Shown here piece after piece: positions 9,156-19,713 of a DNA stretch of 64,000 bases (positions are counted from its first letter, which is position 1; every line of letters begins with the position of its first letter). The stretch lies in NCBI RefSeq assembly GCF_007754155.1, contig NZ_CP037423.1, positions 6,566,838 through 6,630,837 on the forward strand. Reading direction: 5' to 3'. The translations under genes and the position numbers were made by a program. The notes beneath the pieces are model-generated. The model did not search any database. It worked only from the letters and a program-made list of their open reading frames with translations, and was not told where the DNA came from. The stretch is from Stieleria neptunia. Its GTDB lineage: Bacteria > Planctomycetota > Planctomycetia > Pirellulales > Pirellulaceae.

Positions 9156-9602
9156 ATGCCGATGCCCGCCAGCCGTCTTGATCGCCGCTTGTTTCTCGTC
9201 GTGGCCGTATCGTGTTGCTGCGTGGCCGCGACAGGCTGTGTCCGCCGACGGATGACGGTTCGCACCAATCCTCCCGGCGCCATGGTCTCGGTCGACAATC
9301 AGGTCATCGGGGCGTCACCGGCTGCGACCCCGTTTGTTTTTTACGGGACGCGCGAGTTTCGCATCGAGGCCGACGGGTATCGCACCGAAACGATCCGGCG
9401 CCGATTCAACCCGCCCTGGTACCAGTGGCCGGGCATCGACTTTGTCGCCGAAACGCTCTGGCCGGGCGAGATTCGTGACGAACGCATCATCGACGTGACC
9501 CTGGTCCCTAAGACGCTGCCGGCATCGGAAGAGATCATCGCCAGAGCCGACGGGCTGCGCCAGCAATCCAATTCGGGAATGGTGACCGCGCCGCGACAGT
9601 GA
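9156..9602 (+). CDS. PEGA-domain lipoprotein
   Basis: This 148-residue protein has a short basic start, a hydrophobic stretch (FLVVAVSCCCVAATGC) and a lipobox-like ATGC, so it should be a lipid-anchored envelope protein. The mature part begins with a PEGA domain (MTVRTNPPGAMVSVDNQVIG to YRTETIRRRF). This small beta domain is common in planctomycete and archaeal surface proteins and is probably a peptidoglycan or carbohydrate contact. The ATG at 9156 is preferred; a second in-frame ATG two codons later is equally possible, and upstream in-frame sequence lacks a signal peptide. It is the last plus-strand gene before a convergent AAA+ ATPase gene, with repeat copy A between them. Confidence 0.75.
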   Translation: MPMPASRLDRRLFLVVAVSCCCVAATGCVRRRMTVRTNPPGAMVSVDNQVIGASPAATPFVFYGTREFRIEADGYRTETIRRRFNPPWYQWPGIDFVAETLWPGEIRDERIIDVTLVPKTLPASEEIIARADGLRQQSNSGMVTAPRQ

Positions 9603-9648
9603 TCGCAGACAGGGAACGCCCGTTGTCATCCACTTTGACGTTGAAGGT

Positions 9649-9853
9649 GTGAGCGGAACGGCGCGAGCGGGCTGTCGTTTTTGTGCGCCGCGCGCCGCGT
9701 AAGCGGCCGGGCACTGCGACGCTGCCCGAGGCCTTACGGCCATCGGCTCACCATTGACTCGGCAGATCCCGACTAAATCGACAGCCCGCGAGCCGTCCGG
9801 TCGCGCTTCAAAACACCGTGACAGTCTCGGAGGGCTCGCGCCCTGCCGCTAAC
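9649..9853 (-). repeat. 204-bp hairpin repeat, copy A (full length)
   Basis: This is a full-length 205-base member of a dispersed family, here in reverse orientation relative to copies E and G. Its ends are GTGAGCGGAACGGCGCGAG and CTCGCGCCCTGCCGCTAAC. Internally paired segments (GGGCTGTCG with CGACAGCCC, and others) let it fold into one long imperfect hairpin. It fills most of the gap between two convergent genes, the PEGA lipoprotein and the AAA+ ATPase. Confidence 0.9.
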
Positions 9854-9906
9854 AAGAAACACCTCGTGCAGAATCAATGTAGATGGCATTCGGGAAATGC
9901 CACCGG

Positions 9907-11715
9907 TTACATCACCGAGAAATAGTTGTCGCAGGCGAAGTCGAAGTATTCGTTCTTCAGTTCAACTTCCAAGTCGTTATACAGGCAGAAGTTGCGGACT
10001 TGCAGCAACAAGTCACGGGGTTGGCAGTTGCGAAACGGGCGGCCGACGGGCAGGTAATGGGTCTTGATCAAGTAGTCGATCGCGTCGGGGTTGTAGGGCA
10101 CCTTGGTGATCCGGCACATGATTTCGAACAGCTTGCGAAAGTCCTGTTCCGGCGGGTTTTCGACTTCGATCTTGTAGGGAATCCGTCGCAAGAACGCGTC
10201 GTCGACCAAGTCCTTGGGCTCCAGGTTGGTGCTGAAAATCACCAGTTGGTCGAATGGGACTTGAATCTTCTTCCCGCTGGCCATGTTGAGAAAGTCATAG
10301 CGTTTTTCCAGCGGAATGATCCACCGGTTGAGCAACTCGTCGACGCGCATTTTCTGGCGACCGAAGTCATCGATGACCAGCGTGCCGCAGTTGCTTTTTA
10401 ATTGCAGCGGGGATTCGCTGATGTTGGTGTCGGAGTTGCACAGCACCTCGAGCATTTCCATCGTCAATTCACCACCAGCGATGATCGTGGGCCGTTCGAT
10501 CCGCACCCAGCGTTTGTCGAATCCGCCGATGTCCAGCAGCCCGGTGTTTTCTTCGGGCATCGCCAGCACATGGTTCATGGGGTCAAAGACCCGCAGCACG
10601 TCGCCATCGATGTCGACGCTGCGCGGGATCCAGATGTACTTGCCAAACGCTCCGGTCACCCGTTCGGCGATCGACGTTTTACCGTTCCCAGGAAAGCCGA
10701 ACAAAAACATCCCGCGCCCGCTGGCGATCGCCGGTCCGAGGCGATTGAGCATCTTGGGGTTGATCAACAGGTCGCTGAACGCGCGAACCAAATCCGCCTT
10801 TTTGGGATACTGGCCCTCGATCGTCTGGTAGCGAATGCTCTTGATGTAATCTTCCAGCCGGACCGGACAGGCCCCGAAATAGGTGCAATCGGCGGAATGG
10901 TTGCGTGCGATCTGGCGGCCGGTTTCGGTCAGGATGTAAACGTAATCGTTGGTGGCCGTCGCGTTCTTGTAGGCGATGTTCTGTTCCATCTTCATGCGGG
11001 TCAAAATCGGTTCGACCAGACGAAACGGAACCTTGACCTGATCGGCGATCTTGCGGCCTTCGGATTCCCCCGCGGTCAACAGAAAGCGATACATGATCGC
11101 TTCCAGGATCGATTCATTGATCCCAGCCTTTTCCATCGATTCCGGCTCGACCGGTCGCCAGGCCTCGTCGCGCGAGGGCTCGAATCCGAGCGGGCCCGGA
11201 GGGATTTCGACGCCTCCGCCGAGTGACTGTTTCGGCCCACCGGCGGCCTCTTTGGCGGGCGGCTTGGCAGGCTGTGGGCGGGCGCGTTGAGGCGGCTTGG
11301 CAGCCGCTGATCCTGATGCTGATGCTGCGCCTTGCGGGGTCCCCGGGCGATTGGGTCTGGGGGCGCCCTGCGGCGTCACAGGCGTGTCCCCGGCCGCTGG
11401 CGTCGGATTCTGGGCGGCCGGTCGCTGCGGCACGGTCGGCCGCTGTGCGGGCTGTGGTCCGCCGGAGAGTCCCGCCGGCGGGGGCGACGGACGGGTTGCC
11501 CCGGCCCCGGAGCCGCCGGCGTCGACTTGCCCCGCTGGAACCTGGTTCGTCGCCGTCACGCCCGGTCCCGTCGCTCCTTGAGCGGGTCGAGGCTGTTGTT
11601 TGGCGGCCGGGGCGACCGATTCGCCGCCGGTGAGGGATTGGATTCGAGAGATCAGGGCATCAAGTTGGCGATCTGCATCCGCGCCGTTACCGGCAGAAGG
11701 AGGCGTAAATGACAT
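9907..11715 (-). CDS. AAA+ ATPase with disordered Pro/Ala-rich N-terminus
   Basis: This 602-residue cytoplasmic ATPase has three parts. Residues 1-190 are Pro/Ala/Gly/Gln-rich and probably disordered. Residues 190-290 form a helical, winged-helix-like region ([26 protein letters not shown]). From about residue 310 comes an AAA+ core with Walker [10 protein letters not shown] (340-348), Walker B LVIDD (446-450) and a sensor-type segment [10 protein letters not shown]. The substrate is unknown. The layout suggests a regulatory or remodelling ATPase rather than a DNA helicase. ATG 11715 was chosen over a TTG 45 bases upstream because the longer form adds no conserved sequence and an AAGG lies about ten bases before the ATG. 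It stands alone, between copy A and the rRNA promoter region. Confidence 0.75.
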   Translation of the reverse strand: MSFTPPSAGNGADADRQLDALISRIQSLTGGESVAPAAKQQPRPAQGATGPGVTATNQVPAGQVDAGGSGAGATRPSPPPAGLSGGPQPAQRPTVPQRPAAQNPTPAAGDTPVTPQGAPRPNRPGTPQGAASASGSAAAKPPQRARPQPAKPPAKEAAGGPKQSLGGGVEIPPGPLGFEPSRDEAWRPVEPESMEKAGINESILEAIMYRFLLTAGESEGRKIADQVKVPFRLVEPILTRMKMEQNIAYKNATATNDYVYILTETGRQIARNHSADCTYFGACPVRLEDYIKSIRYQTIEGQYPKKADLVRAFSDLLINPKMLNRLGPAIASGRGMFLFGFPGNGKTSIAERVTGAFGKYIWIPRSVDIDGDVLRVFDPMNHVLAMPEENTGLLDIGGFDKRWVRIERPTIIAGGELTMEMLEVLCNSDTNISESPLQLKSNCGTLVIDDFGRQKMRVDELLNRWIIPLEKRYDFLNMASGKKIQVPFDQLVIFSTNLEPKDLVDDAFLRRIPYKIEVENPPEQDFRKLFEIMCRITKVPYNPDAIDYLIKTHYLPVGRPFRNCQPRDLLLQVRNFCLYNDLEVELKNEYFDFACDNYFSVM

Positions 11716-12354
11716 CGAGAATCGACCTTCGAAATGAGAGTGGGCGGTGGGGGGAACCAACGGAGCATGCCGCTTCTTCGGTATCGGACTGACGCGATCG
11801 CGACTCTTCCAATCATCGGACCTTTCGGATTAAACAAGTCAGTCCGCGTGGGGTCGCCGCTGTGCGGGAGTTCCCTCAGCCGCGTTGCGTTTCCGGGGCG
11901 GCGTGAGGGCGGACGTTGCCGGGAACCACGGGGCGAGCGGGAGGCGCGTCGGCAAGGATCGGGCGCGGCGGCAGGGATCGGGCGCGGCGGCAGGGCAATT
12001 AGCCTGCCAAAAAACGTGGCTCGCGATTAATTTTCAGAAATTTCACCGATGCCTCTTGTCAATCAGCGAACCCGCCCCTATCTTTCCGCCTCCTTGGTGA
12101 GGGCGAGCGACGCAAGTCGCTTCTCCCCGAGCCAACTGATCATTGACAATTTGGTGGTGAAACTTCTGTTGAGTTCAGCATTTGCGAGATCGCTTTGCTG
12201 GGAAGCTGGATGCCCTTCGGGGTGTTTTTCCCGGCAGCAAAATGGCGAATCGCTGGGTCGTTAACCGAACGGCCCGGAGCAGAATCAACTTTCGGTTTAA
12301 CTTTGATTTTCCCGTGTGAGCCAAACTTGTTTGGCGAGCATGTGATGCAATACA
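11716..12354. other. Leader and promoter region of the 16S rRNA gene
   Basis: This 639-base gap lies between the start of the minus-strand AAA+ gene and the 16S gene. It should hold the promoters of both. It contains a 19-bp near-perfect duplication of a GGGATCGGGCGCGGCGG-type unit at about 11955-11996. A TTGACA at 12143-12148 resembles a -35 box, but no good -10 box stands at the right distance, so I do not call a promoter. Nothing protein-coding is convincing. Confidence 0.4.
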
Positions 12355-13903
<1,549 letters not shown>

Positions 13904-14008
13904 TAGGTTTTCACTGGTGACAGTGGGAATCGAATCCGTGGAAGTGATCTCGCGAAGAGAACTCAACAGGGAAGCTTGCTTCCATTTCACCACCAAAAAA
14001 TCACGAAG

Positions 14009-14046
14009 CCCCGCTTCGGACTGTCGCCAGCCGAAGCGGGTTTTTT
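14009..14046 (+). terminator. Intrinsic terminator of the 16S transcript
   Basis: A 10-bp perfect stem (CCCGCTTCGG with CCGAAGCGGG, 11-base loop) is followed at once by six T residues. This is a textbook rho-independent terminator and shows that transcription of this rRNA gene ends before any 23S gene. Confidence 0.9.
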
Positions 14047-14099
14047 CGTGCGCGCTGCGGGAGTTGGCAGTGGGCCTGCGATGGTCGCGGGGCGAGTGG

Positions 14100-14166
14100 G
14101 GAAATGGGACCAAGAGGACCTAGGGGACGCATAGGTCCTATCTGCCCCATTGGCCCTATTTTCAAT
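14100..14166. repeat. Left flanking copy of a 60-bp direct repeat
   Basis: The segment containing ATGGGACC, GGGGACGCATAGGTCCTAT and CTGCCCCATTGG is repeated almost exactly at 14411-14467, so the two copies bracket the 22-bp array. A looser relative lies at about 8990-9045. Confidence 0.85.
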
Positions 14167-14363
14167 GCCTGGGGACAGACCCCGGGGTGCCTGGGGACAG
14201 ACCCCGGGGTGCCTGGGGACAGACCCCGGGGTGCCTGGGGACAGACCCCGGGGTGCCTGGGGACAGACCCCGGGGTGCCTGGGGACAGACCCCGGGGTGC
14301 CTGGGGACAGACCCCGGGGTGCCTGCGGACAGACCCCGGGGTGCCTGGGGACAGACCCCGGGT
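14167..14363. repeat. 22-bp tandem repeat, nine copies
   Basis: Nine head-to-tail units of 22 bases contain GGGGACAGACCCC followed by GGGGT. Seven are identical, one has a single change (GCCTGCGGAC) and the last lacks one G. Each unit can form a GGGG/CCCC hairpin and neighbouring units share a CCCCGGGG palindrome. Because 22 is not a multiple of three, the open frames that run through it are artefacts of the repeat. There are no spacers, so it is not a CRISPR array. Confidence 0.95.
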
Positions 14364-14410
14364 GCCCGTGTGATGATTGGCGGGGCCTGCGATGGCGGCG
14401 ACTCGCGTGG

Positions 14411-14490
14411 GGAATGGGACCTAGGGGACGCATAGGTCCTATCTGCCCCATTGGTCCTATTTCCAATGCGCGGGGACAGACCCCGGGTCG
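14411..14490. repeat. Right flanking direct repeat with one array unit
   Basis: This repeats the left flank (GGGGACGCATAGGTCCTAT, CTGCCCCATTGG, CCTATTT) and is followed by a single GCGGGGACAGACCCCGGGT unit. It looks like the unexpanded form of the same composite repeat. Confidence 0.85.
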
Positions 14491-14666
14491 CGGGAACGGC
14501 CCCCCGAACGGGCCTGTGGGAACCGGATTGCGATCGTCGGATTCAACAATCGGGTTTATCGATTAGGCAAGGGTTAACGATTAGGCGGCTGGTGACCGAT
14601 ACATGGATTCGAGGAAGTTGTGTTCGTGCAACTCGTTCCCTACGTCGAAGACGCTGAGTCTGCAAC

Positions 14667-16055
14667 ATGTCGTTTCTGTCCCTGCTGCGAAACCCTTGGA
14701 CTGCCGCCGTTTCTGGCTGTGTGTGGATGGCTTTCGGATCCAACCTCGAAATCCTGTCTGCCGCCGAAGGACGCCCGCTTGCGCAAAATAACATCGCCGT
14801 ACCGTCGGACGAGGAATCGCCGCTGATGACCTGGCGACCGGTCTCGACTGGCAAGACCGACGGCAAACCGAATCGCCAACAACGTCCCCAGAATCACCAG
14901 CGTCAATCGGTCGCCACCGTGTCGCATGAATCTTTCCCCGGCGAATCGTTCGATGCCCACTGTGATACCCTCGGTTGTGACAGCATGGGCATGATGAAAC
15001 ATCAGCGAACCGCGTTTTCCGTCCATACCGAGTACCTGCTGTGGTCACTCGACGCGGTCGACCTGCCCGCCTTGGTCACAACCAGCCCCACAGGTACGTC
15101 GGCGGATGACACGGGGCGATTGGGCCAGTCAGGAACATCAGTTTTATTTGGCGGAACCGGCGTCGGTGACGAATTGCGATCTGGCGCTCGAGTCACGCTC
15201 AATTGGGGCGTCAATGCATGCGGCGACGGATTTGAATTGAGCGGCCTGGGCGTCTTCGAGGACACCGAGACGTTTCGCGATAGCCGCTCATTGTTGGCCC
15301 GCCCCGTCTTTGACACCGGATCGAACACCGAAAGCGCGATGCTGATCGCCCATCCAGATTTCTTGACCGGCAACATTTCTGTACAGGTTGATAGTGAATT
15401 GTATGCCTTTGACGTCATGCGTCGTCAGCGACTGTGCACGTCATCGTGCGACCAGTTGGACCTGTTGGTCGGCTATCGTCATGGGCGTCTGGATGAATCG
15501 TTGCGGATCGACCAGGCCAGCACGTTCACCGCGGCTCAGGGACAAATCATCGCCGGAACGACCCAATCCCTGTTTGACGACTTCCAAGCGGAAAACCGGT
15601 TCCATGGTGCCCAGATCGGGCTGCACTATCTGCGTCGACTTCGCAGCCATTCCACCTTCAACGCGATGGCAAAGCTCGGTTTTGGAGTCAATCAGGCCGA
15701 GGCACGGATCGACGGTCAAACGACCAATACGGTTCCCGGAGGCGGATCGAGCACCTTCACCGGTGGGCTGCTGGCTCAATCGACCAACATCGGCAGCTAT
15801 GATGAATCGGAGTTCAGCGTGATTCCCGAATTGGGTGTGATGTTCACGACGCGATTGGACCGCTACATCGAACTGTCGATCGGCTACAACGTGTTGATCT
15901 GGTCCAACACGTTGCGTGTGGCGGACATGATGGATCGCAACGTCTCACAGTTCCCTCCGGAGGTTCCGTCGGGAACGCGTGACCCGTCATTTGAATTCGA
16001 AACCGACACCTTCATCGCCCACGGGCTGAGCTTCGGCGCCGTGGTTTCGTTCTAG
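14667..16055 (+). CDS. BBP7-family outer-membrane beta-barrel protein (1)
   Basis: This 462-residue protein has an N-terminal signal segment (about 1-32) and a polar linker ending in CDTLGCDSMGMMK. A C-terminal domain (about 115-462) has the BBP7 pattern: YLLWSLDAVDLPALVTTSP, then LFGG, alternating strands such as LDLLVGYRHGRLDESL, FSVIPELGVMFTTRL and IELSIGYNVLIWSN, and a terminal aromatic FGAVVSF. BBP7 is a planctomycete-enriched outer-membrane barrel family; its cargo, if any, is unknown. It resembles the second BBP7 protein at 28.2-29.9 kb, including the GCDSMG motif. It converges on the giant cadherin-repeat gene. Confidence 0.85.
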   Translation: MSFLSLLRNPWTAAVSGCVWMAFGSNLEILSAAEGRPLAQNNIAVPSDEESPLMTWRPVSTGKTDGKPNRQQRPQNHQRQSVATVSHESFPGESFDAHCDTLGCDSMGMMKHQRTAFSVHTEYLLWSLDAVDLPALVTTSPTGTSADDTGRLGQSGTSVLFGGTGVGDELRSGARVTLNWGVNACGDGFELSGLGVFEDTETFRDSRSLLARPVFDTGSNTESAMLIAHPDFLTGNISVQVDSELYAFDVMRRQRLCTSSCDQLDLLVGYRHGRLDESLRIDQASTFTAAQGQIIAGTTQSLFDDFQAENRFHGAQIGLHYLRRLRSHSTFNAMAKLGFGVNQAEARIDGQTTNTVPGGGSSTFTGGLLAQSTNIGSYDESEFSVIPELGVMFTTRLDRYIELSIGYNVLIWSNTLRVADMMDRNVSQFPPEVPSGTRDPSFEFETDTFIAHGLSFGAVVSF

Positions 16056-16083
16056 TGTCTTGTCAGCTGACGCTGTCGGGATC

Positions 16084-16105
16084 GCAAGCTGGAAGCTTAC
16101 GCCAC
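16084..16105 (+). repeat. GCGTAAGCTTCCAGC dispersed repeat, single copy
   Basis: The 22-base sequence containing GCTGGAAGCTTACGCC matches exactly both arms of the palindrome at 33780-33854. Here it sits as a single arm between two convergent genes. Confidence 0.8.
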
Positions 16106-16122
16106 TTTATTCCCGATGGTTG

Positions 16123-19100
16123 TTAGGACGACTGAACGGTGATCGTCAGCACCTGTTCGACGGTCAGGCCGTAGCGGTCTAGTGCGAGCACACGAATGCT
16201 GAACGAACTGGGTGATCCGGAATCGATTGCCACCGCCGACTTCAATTGATCGCCGTCGATCGTGAACGAGGCGTTGTCGGTATCTCCAGATCCGGCAACC
16301 AAGCTGAAGCTATGGATGTCGGATGAATTGGAATCCGTCGCCGTCAACGTGCCGACCACCGTTCCCGACGGATCACCGTCGGTCAGTGTTGAATTGCTGA
16401 GCAACACGGCCGAAGGCGCGACGTTGGTTTCGGTCACGTCGATGCTGAAGACTTGCTCGGTGAACAGTCCCTGCGAATCTTCGGCCCGTACGCGAACCGA
16501 GTACAGCGATTGGATCGCATCGTCGACCGCTTCGGTGATCACGAGCTGATTGTTCTCGATCTTGAAGTCGGCGTTGTCGGTGTCGCCATCGCCGGAGACG
16601 AGAGACAGCGTCAACGTGTCGCCGCTGTCGGGGTCGTCGGCGAACAGGTCTCCGATCACGGTGTCGGCGGGCTGGTCGTCGGCGACCGATGAAAAGCTGA
16701 GCCCCAGGTTTTCCGGCGTCTCATTGACGTCGGACACGGAAATGGAAACCGCTTGTTCAAACGATTCGCCAAAATTGTCGGTGGTGCGAACACGGATGCT
16801 GTACGCCGACTGTGTTTCAAAATCCAGGTCCGCCGCGGTTTGCACAACGCCGTCGACGATCGTGAAGGACGCATTGTCGCTGTCGCCGTCTCCGGCAACA
16901 AGCTGGTAGGAATGCGTATCGCTGGCATTGGCGTCGGTCGTCGTCAACGTCCCCACCACGGTACCCACCGCAACGTTTTCGGCGACGGTCGTCTGCGACA
17001 ACGCAATCGCGGTGGGTGCGACGTTGGATTCGGTGACGCTGATCGTGAAGGTCTGCTCGGCGTTCAGGCCATCGGCGTCCTGGACGTGGACGCGGATCGA
17101 GTAACTGCTTTTGGTGGACTGATCGGCCGCGAAGGCGGTCAGCAGTTGATCGCCGTTGATCGTGAACTCGGCATTGTCGTCGCCGCCGGTTCCACTGACC
17201 AGCGTGTAGGTCAACGTCTCCGACGCGTCGGGGTCATCGCTGCTAAGCACGCCGACAACCGTTCCCGATGCTTCCCCGTCAGCGACGTGTGACGAACTGA
17301 GAGACACCGTCGATGGGCCTTCATTGACATCCGTGACATTGACGACAAATGTTTCTTCGGTCGACAGTCCGGCGGAATCCGTGCTGCGGACGCGGATGCT
17401 GTAGGACGATTGAGTCTCGAAGTCGGCAACATCAGCGATCTGCAACTCGTCGCCGCTGATCACAAACGAGGCGTTGTCGGTGTCACCGCTGCCGCTGACC
17501 AGGGTGTAGGTATGCGAGTCGGATGGATTCGCGTCGGTACTGGACAGCGTTCCGATGGCGGTGTTGGCGGCGGAATCCTCCGCGACGGTGTTGGCCGACA
17601 GACTGATCGCCGACGGAGCGCTATTGGGCTCGGCCACGGTGATCGTAAACGTCTGCTCGACAACCAAACCGCCCGCATCTTCGGCTTGAATGCGAACGCT
17701 ATAGCTGCCTTGTTGGAAGAAGTCGGCGGCGAATGCCGTGACCAGTTCCGTCCCCGAAATCGTGAACGAAGCGTTGTCGGTATCGCCGTCGCCGGCGACC
17801 AACGAGTAGGTCGCCGAATCGCCGGAGTCGGGGTCGGTGACAGAAAGCGTGCCGACCGATGTGCCGCTGGGGTCGCCGTCAGTGAGCTCCGTCGAGTCGA
17901 GCGTGAGTGCATCCGGTGCTTCGTTGACATCGGAGACCGAGATCGTGAACACGTCTTCGACGAACAGCCCGAACGGATCGGTGCTGCGAACACGGACGCT
18001 ATAGCTGGACTGGGTCTCGAAATCCAATGCGGTGTTGAGTGTCAGCGTGTCGCCGTCGATGGCGAAGGACGCGTTGTCGGTATCGCCGGTGCCGGCAACC
18101 AAGGTGTAAACAAACACGTCTGACGAATTCGCATCGGTGGTGGTCAACGTTCCGACAACGGAATCCACGGCGGCGTCTTCGGCGATCGTCGCATTGCTGA
18201 GTGCGACCGCGGTCGGGGCAACATTCTCGTTGGTGATGCTGATCGTGAAGGTGTTTTCGACGGAGAGCCCGTCGGCGTCGGTGACGTTGACCCGAATCGA
18301 GTAACTGGACTTTGTACTTTGGTCCGCTGCGAACGCGGTCGTCAGTTGGTCATCGGAAATCGTGAAGGACGCGTTGTCATCATCGCCGGTCCCGGACACG
18401 AGCGTGTACGTCAGCGTGTCGGCGTTGTCGGGGTCATCGCTGGAGAGCGTTCCCACCGCGGTTCCGCTGGGTTGGCCGTCGGCGACGCTGGAATGACTGA
18501 GCGAAATCGTGGTGGCCGCTTCGTTGACATTGGTAACGGAAATCACCAGCACTTGTTCGACAAACAGGCTGGTCGAGTCGGTGCTGCGGACGCGGATCGT
18601 GTAGGAGTCTTGCGATTCAAAATCGAACGATTCCGCGGTCAGAAGTTGTCCGCCGGAGATCGTGAAGGATGCGTTGTCGTCGTCACCGTCGCCGGACACC
18701 AGCGTGTAGGTGTGCGAATCACTGGGGTTGGAATCGGTTGTTTGCAGGTCACCGACCACGGTCGCGGCCGCGCTGTTTTCGGCAACCGTGTCGCTGCTGA
18801 GCGTGACTTCCGAAGGTGCCGAATCACCTTGTGTGATCGTAAACACCTGTTCGAACGTTTCACCGCCGGCGTCGGTCGTCCGCACCCGCACGCTATAGCT
18901 GGTTTGCGAACTGAAATCCAACGTCGCGGCGGTTTGAAGTTCGTCGCCGGAGATGGAGAACGAGGCGTTGTCGTCGTCTCCGGTTCCACTGACCAGGGAA
19001 TACGAGAAGGTATCGCCGGAATCGACATCGGTGGTGGCGAGCGTGCCGACCGTCGTGCCGACCGCTGCGTCCGCTCCGACGGTGGAGTTGCTGAGGGTCA

Positions 19101-19713
19101 GCGCGGTCGGCGTTTCGTTGACGTCTGAAACGTTGATGGTAAACGTCTGGTCGACCGACAAACCGCCCGCATCGGTGCTTCGCACGACCACGCTGTAGCT
19201 GGATTTTGTTTCAAAGTCCAGCGCCGTGCCGACCAGCAGTGCGTCTGCGGAGATGGTGAACGCGGTGCTGGTGGTACTTCCGTCGATGGAAACGATGCTG
19301 TAAGTGTGGGTGTCACCGCTGTCCGCATCGGTGGTGCTGAAGGTGCCGACGGCCGTTCCGCTGGACACGTTTTCGTCGACCGTCGTGCTGTCGATCGCCA
19401 GAGCGGTCGGAGCAGCGTTGGCATGCTCGATCGTCAACGTCAGCACTCGTTCGACGAAACGGCCGGTCGAATCGGTCGATCGGACACGGATCGTGACCGA
19501 GTTCTGGGCGGAAGCATCGAAGGTTTGTGCGGTAACGAGCGAGTTGCCGTTGATGGTGAACGACGCGTTGTCGGTATCGCCGGTTCCGCTGGCGAGTGTG
19601 TAGGTGTGAGTGTCACCGGAGTCGGGGTCGGAGGTCGTGAAGGTGCCCACGGTCGTGCCGACGGCGACTGAATCATCGATGCTGTCGGATGACAAACTGA
19701 TTCCCGTCGGCGC
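16123..19713 (-). repeat. Twelve ~300-bp intragenic repeats encoding cadherin-like domains
   Basis: Twelve units of about 100 codons are joined without linkers and run to the stop codon. Units 5 and 9 share TAFAADQSTKSSYSIRV, and units 2, 6, 8 and 10 share the DFET(K/Q)S(S/A)YS core. This points to duplication of multi-unit blocks rather than single units. Confidence 0.85.

Noticed and set aside
12121..12354. rRNA promoter with TTGACA at 12143
   Set aside because: No -10-like sequence at 16-18 bases and no UP element is evident, so it is noted only in the leader entry.
14167..14363. Possible CRISPR array
   Set aside because: Units are joined directly with no unique spacers, and no cas genes are present in the window.
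14104..14566. Overlapping open frames that run through the 22-bp repeats, encoding repeated PGDRPRGAWGQ-type segments
   Set aside because: The 22-base period makes all three frames open with the same repeating peptide. There is no ribosome binding site or non-repeat domain, so it is a repeat artefact.
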